This document shows positions 1 through 9,933 of a DNA stretch of 64,000 bases, piece by piece (the first letter of the stretch is position 1; every line of letters starts with the position of its first letter). The position numbers and the translations under genes were made by a program. The notes under the pieces were generated by a model. The model had not been told where the DNA came from and ran no database searches. It saw only the letters and a list, made by a program, of their open reading frames with translations. The DNA comes from Ruminiclostridium herbifermentans. GTDB lineage: Bacteria; Bacillota; Clostridia; Acetivibrionales; DSM-1351. The stretch lies in the NCBI RefSeq assembly GCF_005473905.2, contig NZ_CP061336.1:3092501-3156500 (forward strand). Reading direction: 5' to 3'.

Positions 1-27
1 ATATCATACAATTATTTCCGAATGATT

Positions 28-735
28 TCAATATATTGTAGTACCAATTTCTTCACCCTTAACGGCCCTTATAATATTATCAGGATTATCTAGTCCAAAT
101 ACCAGCATTGGTATTGAATTGTCTTTACAGAAGGAAGCAGCTGTTGAATCAATTGCTGATAATCCCTTATTTAAATATTCTTGATAACTAATCTTGTCAA
201 ATTTAATAGCATTAGGATTTTTGGATGGATCGCTATCATAAATTCCATCAACGTTTTTCGCCATTAATATTGCCTCTGCATTTATTTCAGCAGCTCTTTG
301 TGCTGCTGCCGTATCTGTTGAAAAATAAGGATTTCCCATTCCACATGCAAAAATAACTATTCTCTTTTTCTCTAAGTGTCTTACAGCTTTTCTTCTGACA
401 TATGGCTCAGCAATTTGTTTCATCTCAATAGCTGTCTGAACTCTAACAGGTATTCCTCTGGATTCTAATGCATCCTGCAGTCCAAGCGAATTAATAACTG
501 TAGCCAGCATTCCCATGTGATCTGCAGTAGTTCTATCCATTCCTACACCACTTCTGCCTCTCCAGAAATTGCCTCCACCTACAACAATAGCTATTTCAAC
601 ACCTAACTCATGAGTCTTATATATTCTATCACATATCTCATTAATAGTATCAGTATCAATACCGCTGCCTTTTTCTCCAGATAATGCCTCTCCGCTGATT
701 TTTAACAATATTCTTTTGTATTTTAGTTCAGTCAT
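28..735 (-). CDS. pyrH: UMP kinase PyrH
   Basis: Phosphorylates UMP to UDP in pyrimidine nucleotide synthesis; cytoplasmic and normally hexameric. The 235-residue length is usual for bacterial UMP kinase. The N-terminal [12 protein letters not shown] lysine motif and the GGGNFWRG phosphate-binding glycine stretch (about residues 53-60) are diagnostic of this amino-acid-kinase-fold family. An AGGAG ribosome site precedes the ATG. It is the third gene of the conserved rpsB-tsf-pyrH order, where it usually precedes frr, which would lie beyond the left edge. Identity is certain from motifs and context. Confidence 0.98.
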   Translation of the reverse strand: MTELKYKRILLKISGEALSGEKGSGIDTDTINEICDRIYKTHELGVEIAIVVGGGNFWRGRSGVGMDRTTADHMGMLATVINSLGLQDALESRGIPVRVQTAIEMKQIAEPYVRRKAVRHLEKKRIVIFACGMGNPYFSTDTAAAQRAAEINAEAILMAKNVDGIYDSDPSKNPNAIKFDKISYQEYLNKGLSAIDSTAASFCKDNSIPMLVFGLDNPDNIIRAVKGEEIGTTIY

Positions 736-803
736 AGTTCTCCTCCATCCAAAACTATTAATATGCTATTTTATTCTATTTTTTTTTAAAAAAGGCCTTA
801 ATA

Positions 804-832
804 AGGGGAACATACACTAAATATGTTCCCCT
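804..832 (-). terminator. Hairpin between tsf and pyrH
   Basis: The 10-bp stem GGGGAACATA/TATGTTCCCC with a 7-nt loop lies just after the tsf stop. The T-rich run comes only about 15 nt further on, so it could be a partial terminator, a processing site or an mRNA-stabilising hairpin that sets the tsf to pyrH ratio. Confidence 0.6.
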
Positions 833-840
833 AAAATGAC

Positions 841-1488
841 TTAACCGCCTATTTGCTTCATAACTTCATCAGCGAAGTTTTCTTCTTTCTTATCTATACC
901 TTCGCCTCTTTCAAATCTAGCGAATCTTCTGATAGAAATATTCTCACCAATATGAGCTATTTTTTCTTTTAATAATTGGTCAATAGTTATATCAGGATCT
1001 TTGATATATGCCTGATCTAACAAACATTTTTCAGCATAGAATTTTTCAATTCTACCTTCAACCATTTTTTCAATGATTTTTTCAGGTTTTCCTTCATTTC
1101 TAGCTTGCACTCTTAATATTTCTTTTTCATTCTCAAGAACTGCAGCTGGTACATCTTCTCTTCTAACATATTCAGGACTGCTAGCAGCTATTTGCATTGC
1201 AATATCCTTAACAAATGTTTTAAATTCCTCATTTTTTGCAGCGAAATCTGTCTCAATATTTACTTCAACGAGAACACCAATTCTTCCGCCACCATGTATA
1301 TAAGCTTCAACTAAACCTTCAGCAGCAACTCTTCCTGCCTTTTTAGCAGCTTTAGCTATTCCTCTTTCTCTTAAGAGCTCAATTGCTTTTTCTTCATCGC
1401 CATTAGTTTCTGTAAGAGCTTTTTTACAATCCATCATTCCTGCTCCGGTTCTTTCGCGGAGCTGCCTTACCATTTCAGCAGTAATCAT
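841..1488 (-). CDS. tsf: Elongation factor Ts
   Basis: Guanine-nucleotide exchange factor that regenerates EF-Tu-GTP during translation elongation. The N-terminal UBA-like segment [19 protein letters not shown] and the core motif [10 protein letters not shown] (about residue 80) are the classic EF-Ts signatures. At 215 residues it is a compact form, shorter than the roughly 280-300 residues of many bacteria. It starts at ATG with a GGAGG site a few bases upstream and lies 128 bp downstream of rpsB, consistent with co-transcription. Confidence 0.98.
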   Translation of the reverse strand: MITAEMVRQLRERTGAGMMDCKKALTETNGDEEKAIELLRERGIAKAAKKAGRVAAEGLVEAYIHGGGRIGVLVEVNIETDFAAKNEEFKTFVKDIAMQIAASSPEYVRREDVPAAVLENEKEILRVQARNEGKPEKIIEKMVEGRIEKFYAEKCLLDQAYIKDPDITIDQLLKEKIAHIGENISIRRFARFERGEGIDKKEENFADEVMKQIGG

Positions 1489-1616
1489 TTTTTATCCTCC
1501 AAACCGTATAAAATAAGATACATTATTAAGTTTTTTATACGACATATTAATCAATATATATCATATATCAATATATAACGAAGTTGGCTACCCAACCTGT
1601 TTAATTATCAATCAAA

Positions 1617-2363
1617 TTATTCAGCAACAACTTCTTCTGCTTCATTAGCTTCCACAGTAGTAGTTTCAGCTTGTAACTGTTCTCCCTGACGGCCTTCGAT
1701 AATAGCATCAGCAATTTTAGCAGCAATTAACTTTACAGCTCTTATTGCATCATCATTACCAGGGATAACAAAATCTACTTCATCAGGATCACAGTTTGTA
1801 TCAACTATAGCTACAACTGGAATACCAAGCTTTTTAGCTTCAAGAATTGCATTTCTTTCCTTGCGTGGGTCAACAACAAACATTGCTCCCGGAATCTTCT
1901 TTAAATTCTTGATACCGCCAAGGTTCTTCTCAAGATCTTCCATTTCCTTCTTTAACTTGATAACTTCTTTCTTAGGTAGAACTTCAAAAGTTCCATCTGC
2001 TTCCATTGCATTTAACTCATTTAATCTGTCAATTCTCTTACGGATAGTCTTGAAGTTTGTGAGCATTCCACCTAACCATCTGTTGTTTACGAAGAATTGT
2101 CCGCTTCTCTCAGCTTCTTCTTTAATAGAATCCTGAGCTTGTTTCTTTGTTCCTACAAAAAGAACATCCTGACCAGCCATTGCTACTTCTCTAATAAAGA
2201 AGTATGCATCGTCAACTTTCTTTACTGTTTTCTGCAGGTCTATGATGTATATACCATTACGTTCTGTAAAGATATACTCTGCCATCTTAGGATTCCATCT
2301 TCTAGTCTGGTGACCGAAGTGAACACCTGCCTCCAAAAGTTGTTTCATTGAAATAACTGCCAT
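1617..2363 (-). CDS. rpsB: 30S ribosomal protein S2
   Basis: Small-subunit ribosomal protein of 248 residues. Motifs include [20 protein letters not shown] at the start and the [12 protein letters not shown] and VDPRKE segments. The reading frame stays open upstream to 2414, but the start at 2363 (MAVISMKQ) is preferred: it matches the family N-terminus and has a perfect GGAGGTGTT ribosome site. First gene of the rpsB-tsf-pyrH set. The acidic C-terminal tail is usual. Confidence 0.98.
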   Translation of the reverse strand: MAVISMKQLLEAGVHFGHQTRRWNPKMAEYIFTERNGIYIIDLQKTVKKVDDAYFFIREVAMAGQDVLFVGTKKQAQDSIKEEAERSGQFFVNNRWLGGMLTNFKTIRKRIDRLNELNAMEADGTFEVLPKKEVIKLKKEMEDLEKNLGGIKNLKKIPGAMFVVDPRKERNAILEAKKLGIPVVAIVDTNCDPDEVDFVIPGNDDAIRAVKLIAAKIADAIIEGRQGEQLQAETTTVEANEAEEVVAE

Positions 2364-2406
2364 ATTAATAACACCTCCGTTAAAGTTAATACCTCCGCAC
2401 CATTTT

Positions 2407-2452
2407 AAACTCAAACAAAATATTTTTATTGAGTTTAATCAGCCTTAGCTGA
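2407..2452 (-). promoter_or_regulatory. Two hairpins in the rpsB leader
   Basis: On the transcript strand a TCAGC/GCTGA hairpin with a 4-nt loop (2439-2452) is followed by an AAACTCAA/TTGAGTTT hairpin (2407-2436), ending about 45 nt before the rpsB start. The spacing is right for autogenous control by S2 or for an attenuator, but I do not recognise a named leader family. There is no U-tract directly after either stem. Confidence 0.4.
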
Positions 2453-2778
2453 CACTCTAACAAACTGATAGATGCGTGTGTATTTTTTCCGCTAGTTAGT
2501 ATAACATATTGTTTAATATTAATCAATCTTTATGTTGATAATTATTTTTATTTTTTTAATTTAACTTTTTTAGTATTTTTTCTACCACTTCTACTAATTA
2601 ATTTTTCCCTAAAATACAGTTTTAAAACTAAGTTGTACAAATGTAACTAAAATAAGATAGTATTACATCAAATTATTGTTATATTTTTTATTATTTGACA
2701 TATATATACTTTATTTGTATAATAAGTATTGCTTTTTCACACACTCTTACTCAAAGTAAAGGATATGGAGGTATTCAA

Positions 2779-4566
2779 ATGAAAAAAAATCTAAAATTCA
2801 AAGCATTATGCATTATATTATCATTTCTGATGATACTTCAAATAATACCAGTTAATTTCACAATATTTAACACAGTTATAGGATCAAATTCAGCAAATGC
2901 AGCTGTGGCAACATTAGAAAACGGTGACTTTGAAGAAGGCTCAAATTTTCAGCCTTATAACTGGTCAGAAGATATGTACTATAACGATGGTCGTACTACA
3001 TATAGCTGGTCAAGTTCAGGAATAGGCGGCAGTGGTTGTATAAGTATAAATTCAACAGATTTCAATGATGCAAGGGTTGTTCAGACAGTACAGGTTAGAC
3101 CTGGAAAAACATACTCCCTAAGTGCATATGTAAAGGGTGAAAATATTATTGCAGACCAAGGTGCAACTATTGGAGCAAACATATGCCTCATGGGCGGTTG
3201 GACTGTTAGCAGTAGTACAGATTCTACAGGTACCTTTGGTTGGAAGCAAATAAATCTTACTTTCGTTGCACCATCAAGCGGAACTGTACAAATAGGATGT
3301 AGATTAGGATTTTACAGCAATTTAATGAAAGGTACAGCATATTTTGATAACGTAACACTAACAGAAATAGATGATTTTGAGACAGGATATTCTGCACCTT
3401 TAGACTGGTCAACAAGTGCTAATTGGAATGACGGAAGAACTACTTTTACTTGGGAATCTACTGGAGGATTAAGTAACAGTAAGTGCATAAGCATTAATTC
3501 AACAGATTACAATGATGCACGTTGGGTACAGACAATACAGCTGACACCCGGTAAGGTATACTCTTTGTCAGCTTATGTAAAAGGTGAAAATATTACTTTA
3601 GACCCTAATAATGACGATGGAAAACTAGGTGCAAATATCTCAGTATTGGGTGAATGGCCAGCAAGCGCATCTGCAGACTCTACAGGAACCTTCAACTGGA
3701 AACCTATAACTTTCAATTTTTTGGTTCCTGAAAGCGGCTATGTCACCATTTCATGCAGACTAGGATTCTATAATAGCGGCGCAAAAGGTAAGGTATACTT
3801 TGATAATCTTACTATATCCGGTGAATCTGAACTTGAAGAACGAAGCGGTAATTATGTAAGATTACATTTAACCCCTAGCCAGTGGTCAGGGTTTACTGGA
3901 ACAAATGATATGAGATGGATAAATCATCTGGACGCTGCTTATCAAGCATATGCAAATTTGGTAGGTTTTACTCCTTATGGCGGATCAAAAATCAACATAA
4001 TGTCTTCTCATATGTTCTCAGGCTGGGTGGCTATCGCTGGTAATCCTATCCACTGGAATCATCCGTATATAGCTGATGAAATAGTTAGCATAAATGCAGA
4101 CGATCACTGGTCCTTTGGTATTCTTCATGAAATAGGACATGATTTTGATTATGATGGTTGGAATTGGGATGCAGAATTCTGGGCTAACACTAAGATGTGT
4201 TATGTGCTTGAGTCTCTTTATGGCAAGATTAAAGGAGGTAACGGTAATTTCTACTACGGAGCACAGATTGAAAATATGTATAAATCAATCTCATCCGGAT
4301 GTTATGACAATACTATAGCACAAGGTACATATAATAATGATGGTGCTACCTATTGCTTCCTAAGAATAAAGAATGCTATTGGATGGACTCCATTCCAAAA
4401 TACATTCTACTACTTTAAGAATAACAATATAAATCCATCCACAAAGGTAGCAAAATTTGATTTATTCTTGGATAAATTATCAGAATACTCAAACTTTAAT
4501 GTAAGATCAACATTCTTACCAGGAGAATTAGATACAATAAGAAACTACCTAATAGCAAACCCATAA
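2779..4566 (+). CDS. Secreted M60-like metallopeptidase with two carbohydrate-binding-like modules
   Basis: Predicted 595-residue secreted protein. The start at 2779 is chosen because GGAGG lies 7 nt upstream and the product then begins MKKNLKFK plus a hydrophobic signal peptide. Two homologous beta-sandwich modules follow (about residues 45-200 and 200-360). They share SINSTD(F/Y)NDAR, PGK(T/V)YSLSAYVKGENI and SCRLGFY-like segments typical of CBM4/9-like domains. The C-terminal domain carries HEIGHDFD with a downstream Glu (about 15 residues on), the HExxH(x)nE zinc site of Peptidase_M60 enzymes, which cut mucin-like glycoproteins. No dockerin or sortase signal is visible, so it is probably released. 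Single-gene transcript with its own terminator. Confidence 0.8.
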   Translation: MKKNLKFKALCIILSFLMILQIIPVNFTIFNTVIGSNSANAAVATLENGDFEEGSNFQPYNWSEDMYYNDGRTTYSWSSSGIGGSGCISINSTDFNDARVVQTVQVRPGKTYSLSAYVKGENIIADQGATIGANICLMGGWTVSSSTDSTGTFGWKQINLTFVAPSSGTVQIGCRLGFYSNLMKGTAYFDNVTLTEIDDFETGYSAPLDWSTSANWNDGRTTFTWESTGGLSNSKCISINSTDYNDARWVQTIQLTPGKVYSLSAYVKGENITLDPNNDDGKLGANISVLGEWPASASADSTGTFNWKPITFNFLVPESGYVTISCRLGFYNSGAKGKVYFDNLTISGESELEERSGNYVRLHLTPSQWSGFTGTNDMRWINHLDAAYQAYANLVGFTPYGGSKINIMSSHMFSGWVAIAGNPIHWNHPYIADEIVSINADDHWSFGILHEIGHDFDYDGWNWDAEFWANTKMCYVLESLYGKIKGGNGNFYYGAQIENMYKSISSGCYDNTIAQGTYNNDGATYCFLRIKNAIGWTPFQNTFYYFKNNNINPSTKVAKFDLFLDKLSEYSNFNVRSTFLPGELDTIRNYLIANP

Positions 4567-4594
4567 TACTAATAATAGTGTGAAAAAACATGTT

Positions 4595-4686
4595 AAGGCT
4601 GATGCATTATAATTACAAACCACAATACCATCAAATTGATAAACATATGTATTGTGCAGTTAGTTTTTATATGCATCAGCCTTTTT
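4595..4686 (+). terminator. Terminator after the M60-like gene
   Basis: The outer stem AAGGCTGATGCAT (4595-4607) pairs with ATGCATCAGCCTT (4671-4683) and runs into a T-tract. An inner CACAATAC/GTATTGTG hairpin (4621-4656) sits in the loop. The other strand has only AAC in place of T, so it favours plus-strand termination. Confidence 0.8.
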
Positions 4687-4880
4687 ATACTGATTTACTA
4701 CTTAATTATATATAATTAATCACCAGCATCTACTTCTATTAATCAGGACCTATATTTATCTTGCAATAAATCTACTATACTTCATGTAGAAATGCTTTTT
4801 GAAAAGCTTTTAATTTTTATTGTAAATAACTTTTCCATTTACATATTTGACGACTCTGCATTTTCAGCTAAAAAACTGAA

Positions 4881-6218
4881 TTATGTTGATCGCGCATCAA
4901 CTTTTGGCAAATGTTTTTCATATTTACGAGATATTGCTCTGGCGCAATAAGGTACTCCTCGTGTTACCCAATCAAAACACCAGGCAATCCATATTCCCAT
5001 AAGTCCTAACGAAGTATATCTTACCATTAAGTATCCTCCAAGCACTCTTACCAGCCACATACTTGATATTGAAACTATGGTGATAAAAACAGAATCTCCT
5101 GTGCTGCGTAAACAAGCGGGAACAATAAATCCAGCCGGCCAGAATATTGGTATACATACCAATGTCAAATAAGTAACATGTAATGCCATTACCAACACAT
5201 CATCAGCAGGTGCATATAGTCTTATGAAACTTTTTACAAATGGGAAAAATACTAATGATACACCCCCAAGAAGTACCATAGCATAAAGTGTTAATTTTTT
5301 TATCATCTGTCTCAATTCATCCCGTAAACCAGCCCCAGCATAATATCCTATTACTGATACCGATACAATAGCAACCGCATTTCCTGGAATATTTATAATA
5401 GCATTCATAGAGCCAGCAATAGTATTTGCAGCCAGCGCAGCTGTTCCTAATGATGTAATAAATGTCTGAACCAATAGCTTTCCGCCATTAAATACAAGAC
5501 TGTCCAAGCCTGCTGGAATACCTATAAATAAAACTGGCTTCAATATCTTAAAAGAAATTTTATAGGATTCTCCCTTAATACTTATTCTATTGTCCGTAAA
5601 TAATGGATGAACCAATACCAGCATTCCAAATAGCCTTGCTGATATCATTCCAATTCCAGCACCAAGAACACCCAATTTAAAATAAAAGATGCATAAAGCT
5701 CCCACTAAAACATTAACAATATTTGAAGCAACAGCTGCAGCCATTGATGCTCTGAAATTATTATTTGCCCTTAAAATTCCTGTAAAAACATTGAATAAGC
5801 CTAAAAATGGATATGAAATTGCAGAACATATTAAGTAAGTTTTAGCCGCAGATTTTACAATTTGCTCAGCACTTCCAAATAGAGAATTAATAATTTGCTC
5901 TCCAAACAAATACAGCCCAAAACCAGTAAGGGCTGATAGAAATAAAACCGTTGCTATTGATTGGGTTGCTGTCCTAGAAGCATCCTTATCATTTCCAGAA
6001 CCTAAATGCTGAGATATTACAACTGTAGCTCCCATTGAGACTGCCATAAAAACATTCATTGCTACAATATTTATTGAGTCAACAATTCCAACTGCCGATA
6101 CTGCAAAAGCTCCTAATCCGCTTACCATCATGGTATTTACAACGCCAATTGCAGTAGAAAGCAGTTGTTCAATAAATGCAGGGATGAATAAACGAAGCAA
6201 ATCTTTTTTTGTGTACAA
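4881..6218 (-). CDS. MATE-family multidrug/metabolite exporter
   Basis: Inner-membrane 12-helix antiporter of about 445 residues that expels cationic drugs or metabolites using Na+ or H+. The N-terminus KKDLLRLFIPAFIEQLL and the TMMVSGLGAFAVSAVG segment match MATE half-domain 1. A second half-domain repeat begins near residue 235 (FIGIPAGLDSLVFNGGKLL). The start codon appears to be TTG at 6218, preceded by a moderate AAAGGT. No regulator is adjacent. The substrate cannot be read from sequence. Confidence 0.9.
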   Translation of the reverse strand: MYTKKDLLRLFIPAFIEQLLSTAIGVVNTMMVSGLGAFAVSAVGIVDSINIVAMNVFMAVSMGATVVISQHLGSGNDKDASRTATQSIATVLFLSALTGFGLYLFGEQIINSLFGSAEQIVKSAAKTYLICSAISYPFLGLFNVFTGILRANNNFRASMAAAVASNIVNVLVGALCIFYFKLGVLGAGIGMISARLFGMLVLVHPLFTDNRISIKGESYKISFKILKPVLFIGIPAGLDSLVFNGGKLLVQTFITSLGTAALAANTIAGSMNAIINIPGNAVAIVSVSVIGYYAGAGLRDELRQMIKKLTLYAMVLLGGVSLVFFPFVKSFIRLYAPADDVLVMALHVTYLTLVCIPIFWPAGFIVPACLRSTGDSVFITIVSISSMWLVRVLGGYLMVRYTSLGLMGIWIAWCFDWVTRGVPYCARAISRKYEKHLPKVDARST

Positions 6219-6486
6219 TAATTATCACGACCTTTAAGCACTTCACATACTTTTCAAACCAATTGTCCATTTTAACATTAAAATCATACTGAAGTATATT
6301 TCGTCATAAAAAACGATTTATTGACAATATTCATAGTTCAACTATATCATACTAAATTTTATAATACAATCATACATGAAAAATACATTTCCTCAAAATC
6401 AACTTAAATATACATTTCTGTCTAAAATATTATTTTAACAAAAGATAATATTACAAATATCTTATTTATTTAAATGATGCGCTTTT

Positions 6487-6796
6487 GAGTTCAGGTTTAA
6501 AATAATAGTACTGGCTTACTGGTACTCCCGTACAAACTTATCTAAATGGGCTACTCACAAGATATTTGCTGAATTTGTATTGGTTCATAATAGTTAATTA
6601 TACCGCCTTACCACACTCAGCATCCATGATTCGTTGTTTCTCTAAAAACTACATCGTGTATGTTTCACGGTATAATTTAACTATTCTTCACCAACAAATT
6701 CAAACAAATATCTTAAATCAAGTACCCCATTTATCTAAGTTGTTCTCGCGTACTAGTATAAGCAAAAAGCAGTTATCTGCAAACTCAGTTTAAAAT
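6487..6796. repeat. 310-bp imperfect palindromic element, copy at 6.5 kb
   Basis: The two arms (6487-6605 and about 6668-6796) are diverged inverted repeats. For example, GATATTTGCTGAATTTG at 6559 pairs with CAAATTCAAACAAATATC near 6697, and both ends read ATTTTAAAC(C/T)GA inward. The centre (minus strand) contains CATGGATGCTGAGTGTGG, related to the CCATGGATGG core at 11.5, 46.0 and 63.6 kb. The arms match a second copy at 48.3-48.6 kb. The 75-codon plus-strand frame inside looks like a by-product of the palindrome. No transposase is encoded. Confidence 0.7.
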
Positions 6797-6872
6797 AAAT
6801 TAGTACAATGAGATAATACATCTCATACCAAACTCAAAAGCACACCATGTTAGTACAAGATATACTTTCAAG

Positions 6873-9245
6873 TTACTTTTGCATTTTCATTGCTCTCATT
6901 GCATTTATTATTGCTATTAAGGCAACTCCAACGTCAGCAAATACAGCCTCCCACATAGTAGCAATTCCAAAAGTTCCAAGTATCAGTACCAAAATCTTAA
7001 CACCCAATGCAAATGATATGTTCTGCCATACTATATTTCTAGTTCTTTTGGCTATCTTTATGGCTGTAATAATCTTTGAGGGTTCATCTGTCATTAACAC
7101 CACATCTGCAGCCTCTATTGCAGCATCGGAGCCTAATCCTACCATAGCAACTCCTACATCGGCTCTTGCCAATACTGGTGCATCATTTATACCATCTCCA
7201 ACAAAAACTACCTTGTCTTTTGTAGTCTTATGTTCAATTATTTTCTCCAATTTTTCAACCTTTTGGTCTGGCAATAATTCAGTATATACCTTTTCTATTC
7301 CTAATTTGTTTGCAATAGCTTTTCCAACAGAGTCATTATCTCCAGTTAGCATTGTTATATTTTTAATTCCTATTTCTTTAAGAGAAGTAACAGCATTTTT
7401 TGCATCATCTTTGATTTCATCAGAAATCACTATATGTCCTGCATATTCTCCATCTACTGAAATATATACAACTGAACCTATTACAGGTCTATCAGCCACA
7501 TCAATATTTTCTTTTTTCATTAATCTGATGTTGCCAACAGAAACCTTCTTATTTTCAATAACTGCATTAATTCCATATCCTGATATTTCATTATAATCTT
7601 TTATAGCATCCTTATTTAACTCTTTCCCATAGGCTCTTATTATTGACAATGCAATTGGATGGTTAGAGTATGATTCTGATAAAGCAGCAAGTTCTAAAAG
7701 TTCTTCTTTACTAATTTTACCCTCGGCATTAATCTCAGTAACATTAAAGGTTCCTTTTGTTAAAGTTCCGGTCTTATCAAATACAACTGTATCAACATTA
7801 TTAAGTGCTTCAAGATAATTGCTGCCCTTAACAAGTATACCGTTTCTTGAGGCTCCGCCTATACCTCCAAAAAAGCTTAATGGTATTGATACAACCAGTG
7901 CACAAGGACATGATACAACTAGAAATACTAATGCTCTATAAATCCACTCTCCAAAAGTAGCATCCTGAATAATCAGAGGTGGTAATAAAGCTATTACTAC
8001 AGCAGATAAAACTACTATTGGTGTATAATACTTTGCAAATTTAGTAATAAAATTCTCAGTTGGAGCCTTTTTGCTGCTAGCATTCTGAACTAGATCAAGA
8101 ATTTTAGACACTGTGGTTTCACCAAATTCTTTTGTAACTTCAATAGTTAAAACACCACTGTTATTTATAAAGCCAGCTAAAGCCTCATCTCCTGCTGCAA
8201 GTTCCCTCGGAACTGATTCTCCTGTTAAAGCTGATGTATCAACTCTTGATTTTCCTTCAATAACTTTTCCATCAAGAGGAATTTTTTCCCCTGGCTTAAT
8301 TATTATAATGTTTCCAACCTTAACCTCTTCGGGAGTTACTCTTTTTATTTCACTGCCAACTTTTATATTAGCAAAATCCGGTCTTATATCCATTAATGCT
8401 GTAATTGATTTTCTTGAGCGGTTTACAGCATAATCCTGAAAAAATTCTCCAACTTGATAAAAGAGCATAACTGCTACACCTTCTGGAAACTCTTTAATAG
8501 AAAATGCTCCTATGGTAGCTACTGCCATCAAAAAGTTTTCATCAAATACTTGCCCTCTTATTATATTTTTTATGGCTTTTATCAAGACATCTAAGCCCAC
8601 AAATAGATATGCAATAAAAAACAGTGCAAATTCAATCCAAAAGGGTACTTTTAATAATAATGCAATACTAAATAAAACAACACTTATTCCGAAGCAAACT
8701 AATTTCTTTATATTATTATTAAATTCTATATGATTATCCCTCTCAACCTGATTTTTTCCATTTCCACGTTCTGTAATCATATCCTCATCTATTATTTCTA
8801 TCCCATCTTCCAATCTCTTTGCTGCTTTTATAGCAGCTTCTGTCACTTCCTTCATTCTATTCTTTTCACTAAATTCTATAATTAATTTATTAGTAGCAAA
8901 ATTCATGGTTGCGTTCTTGATGCCATCAATTTTATTAATCTCTTTTTCAATTTTTGATGCACAATTAGCACAATCTAAGCCAATTACCTTAAAAACCTTT
9001 TGTGACATTTTTTCTGTATCCTTTTCTTTTATGATAACATTTGGCTCTAATCTTAATATAATTTCATTTGCCTGCTTTAGTATTTCATCAATTTTTTCTA
9101 TGTGTCCAGTTTCTATTGTTAATGTCTTTGAAATAAAATTTACAGAAGCAGAATTTACATTAGAAATTCGCGATACTTTCTGTTCTATTTTATTAGCACA
9201 TTGAGCACAATTTAATCCTTCTAATATAATCTCTTTTTTAACCAT
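6873..9245 (-). CDS. cadA: Heavy-metal P1B-type ATPase (Cd2+/Zn2+/Pb2+ exporter type)
   Basis: 790-residue metal efflux pump. It has two N-terminal HMA domains with CxxC metal sites (GLNCAQC near residue 11, GLDCANC near residue 89). Transmembrane helices follow, then a TGES actuator loop (ALTGESVPRE), the SCPCALV transmembrane metal site, the DKTGTLTKG phosphorylation site, an SNHPIAL HP motif and the GDGINDAP hinge. The CPC motif and overall form match ZntA/CadA more than CopA. The start has AGGGGAT upstream. No ArsR/CadC repressor gene is adjacent, so regulation must be elsewhere. Confidence 0.93.
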   Translation of the reverse strand: MVKKEIILEGLNCAQCANKIEQKVSRISNVNSASVNFISKTLTIETGHIEKIDEILKQANEIILRLEPNVIIKEKDTEKMSQKVFKVIGLDCANCASKIEKEINKIDGIKNATMNFATNKLIIEFSEKNRMKEVTEAAIKAAKRLEDGIEIIDEDMITERGNGKNQVERDNHIEFNNNIKKLVCFGISVVLFSIALLLKVPFWIEFALFFIAYLFVGLDVLIKAIKNIIRGQVFDENFLMAVATIGAFSIKEFPEGVAVMLFYQVGEFFQDYAVNRSRKSITALMDIRPDFANIKVGSEIKRVTPEEVKVGNIIIIKPGEKIPLDGKVIEGKSRVDTSALTGESVPRELAAGDEALAGFINNSGVLTIEVTKEFGETTVSKILDLVQNASSKKAPTENFITKFAKYYTPIVVLSAVVIALLPPLIIQDATFGEWIYRALVFLVVSCPCALVVSIPLSFFGGIGGASRNGILVKGSNYLEALNNVDTVVFDKTGTLTKGTFNVTEINAEGKISKEELLELAALSESYSNHPIALSIIRAYGKELNKDAIKDYNEISGYGINAVIENKKVSVGNIRLMKKENIDVADRPVIGSVVYISVDGEYAGHIVISDEIKDDAKNAVTSLKEIGIKNITMLTGDNDSVGKAIANKLGIEKVYTELLPDQKVEKLEKIIEHKTTKDKVVFVGDGINDAPVLARADVGVAMVGLGSDAAIEAADVVLMTDEPSKIITAIKIAKRTRNIVWQNISFALGVKILVLILGTFGIATMWEAVFADVGVALIAIINAMRAMKMQK

Positions 9246-9933
9246 TTTAATCCCCTTTTTTGAAATTAATATATCTTAAAGCCAAATACTTATCTTCTAA
9301 AAATCCTATGATACTGGTCTAGTTTTACATCATCAGCAGAAGTTAACATAGAAGGCATAAGACAAATAAAAACTCCAACCTGCATTCAAAATAACTTACA
9401 AGCTTAATTAGCCGTAAAAAACGATGTAGCATCTTTGTAAATAAATAGCGTCTAAATATATTTATCGTCATAAATACTTAAACCGTAACTTTTTTAGTCA
9501 AAATTAACTTTAAATATGCTGTAAACATGCTGTTTAATATCATTTTCATATATACAGGCCCTCAATCCTAGGAGTATAAAGAAAACCATTATGCACTTCT
9601 GTTAAATAATTTTTCTATATAGCATATGCACTAACCCTAAGTACTTCTATGTATTTAACTTTAAAACTTTTATACTAACATCGATTATAATCACGTGAAT
9701 ATATGAGTATTTGTTCATATGTTTATTATATTAGTTATTTTTAAGAGAGTCAATATTATTTTTGGTTTTTTTCCTATTAATTCCTAAATATCAATAAATA
9801 TTAAAATTCTAATCTTTAATTCTATTTTTATACAGTATATAATGTTATTGTGCTCTTTAACGTTGAAACTATGGCAATTTTGGGGGGAAAATTAACTATA
9901 GTGAAAACCTATTTATTTTAAGGAGGGCTTTAT
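9246..9933. other. Intergenic region between divergent cadA and the DUF3237-dockerin gene
   Basis: A 690-bp AT-rich stretch with no credible ORF. It must hold both divergent promoters. A possible -10 (TATAAT, 9836-9841) lies about 95 bp upstream of the dockerin gene. I see no strong hairpin or operator. Confidence 0.5.

Noticed and set aside
6566-6793. 75-codon plus-strand gene
   Set aside because: It lies wholly within the palindromic repeat, has no ribosome site and no family motif.
6847-7596. 249-codon ORF opposite cadA
   Set aside because: Antisense frame of a well-defined P-type ATPase; composition follows the opposite strand.
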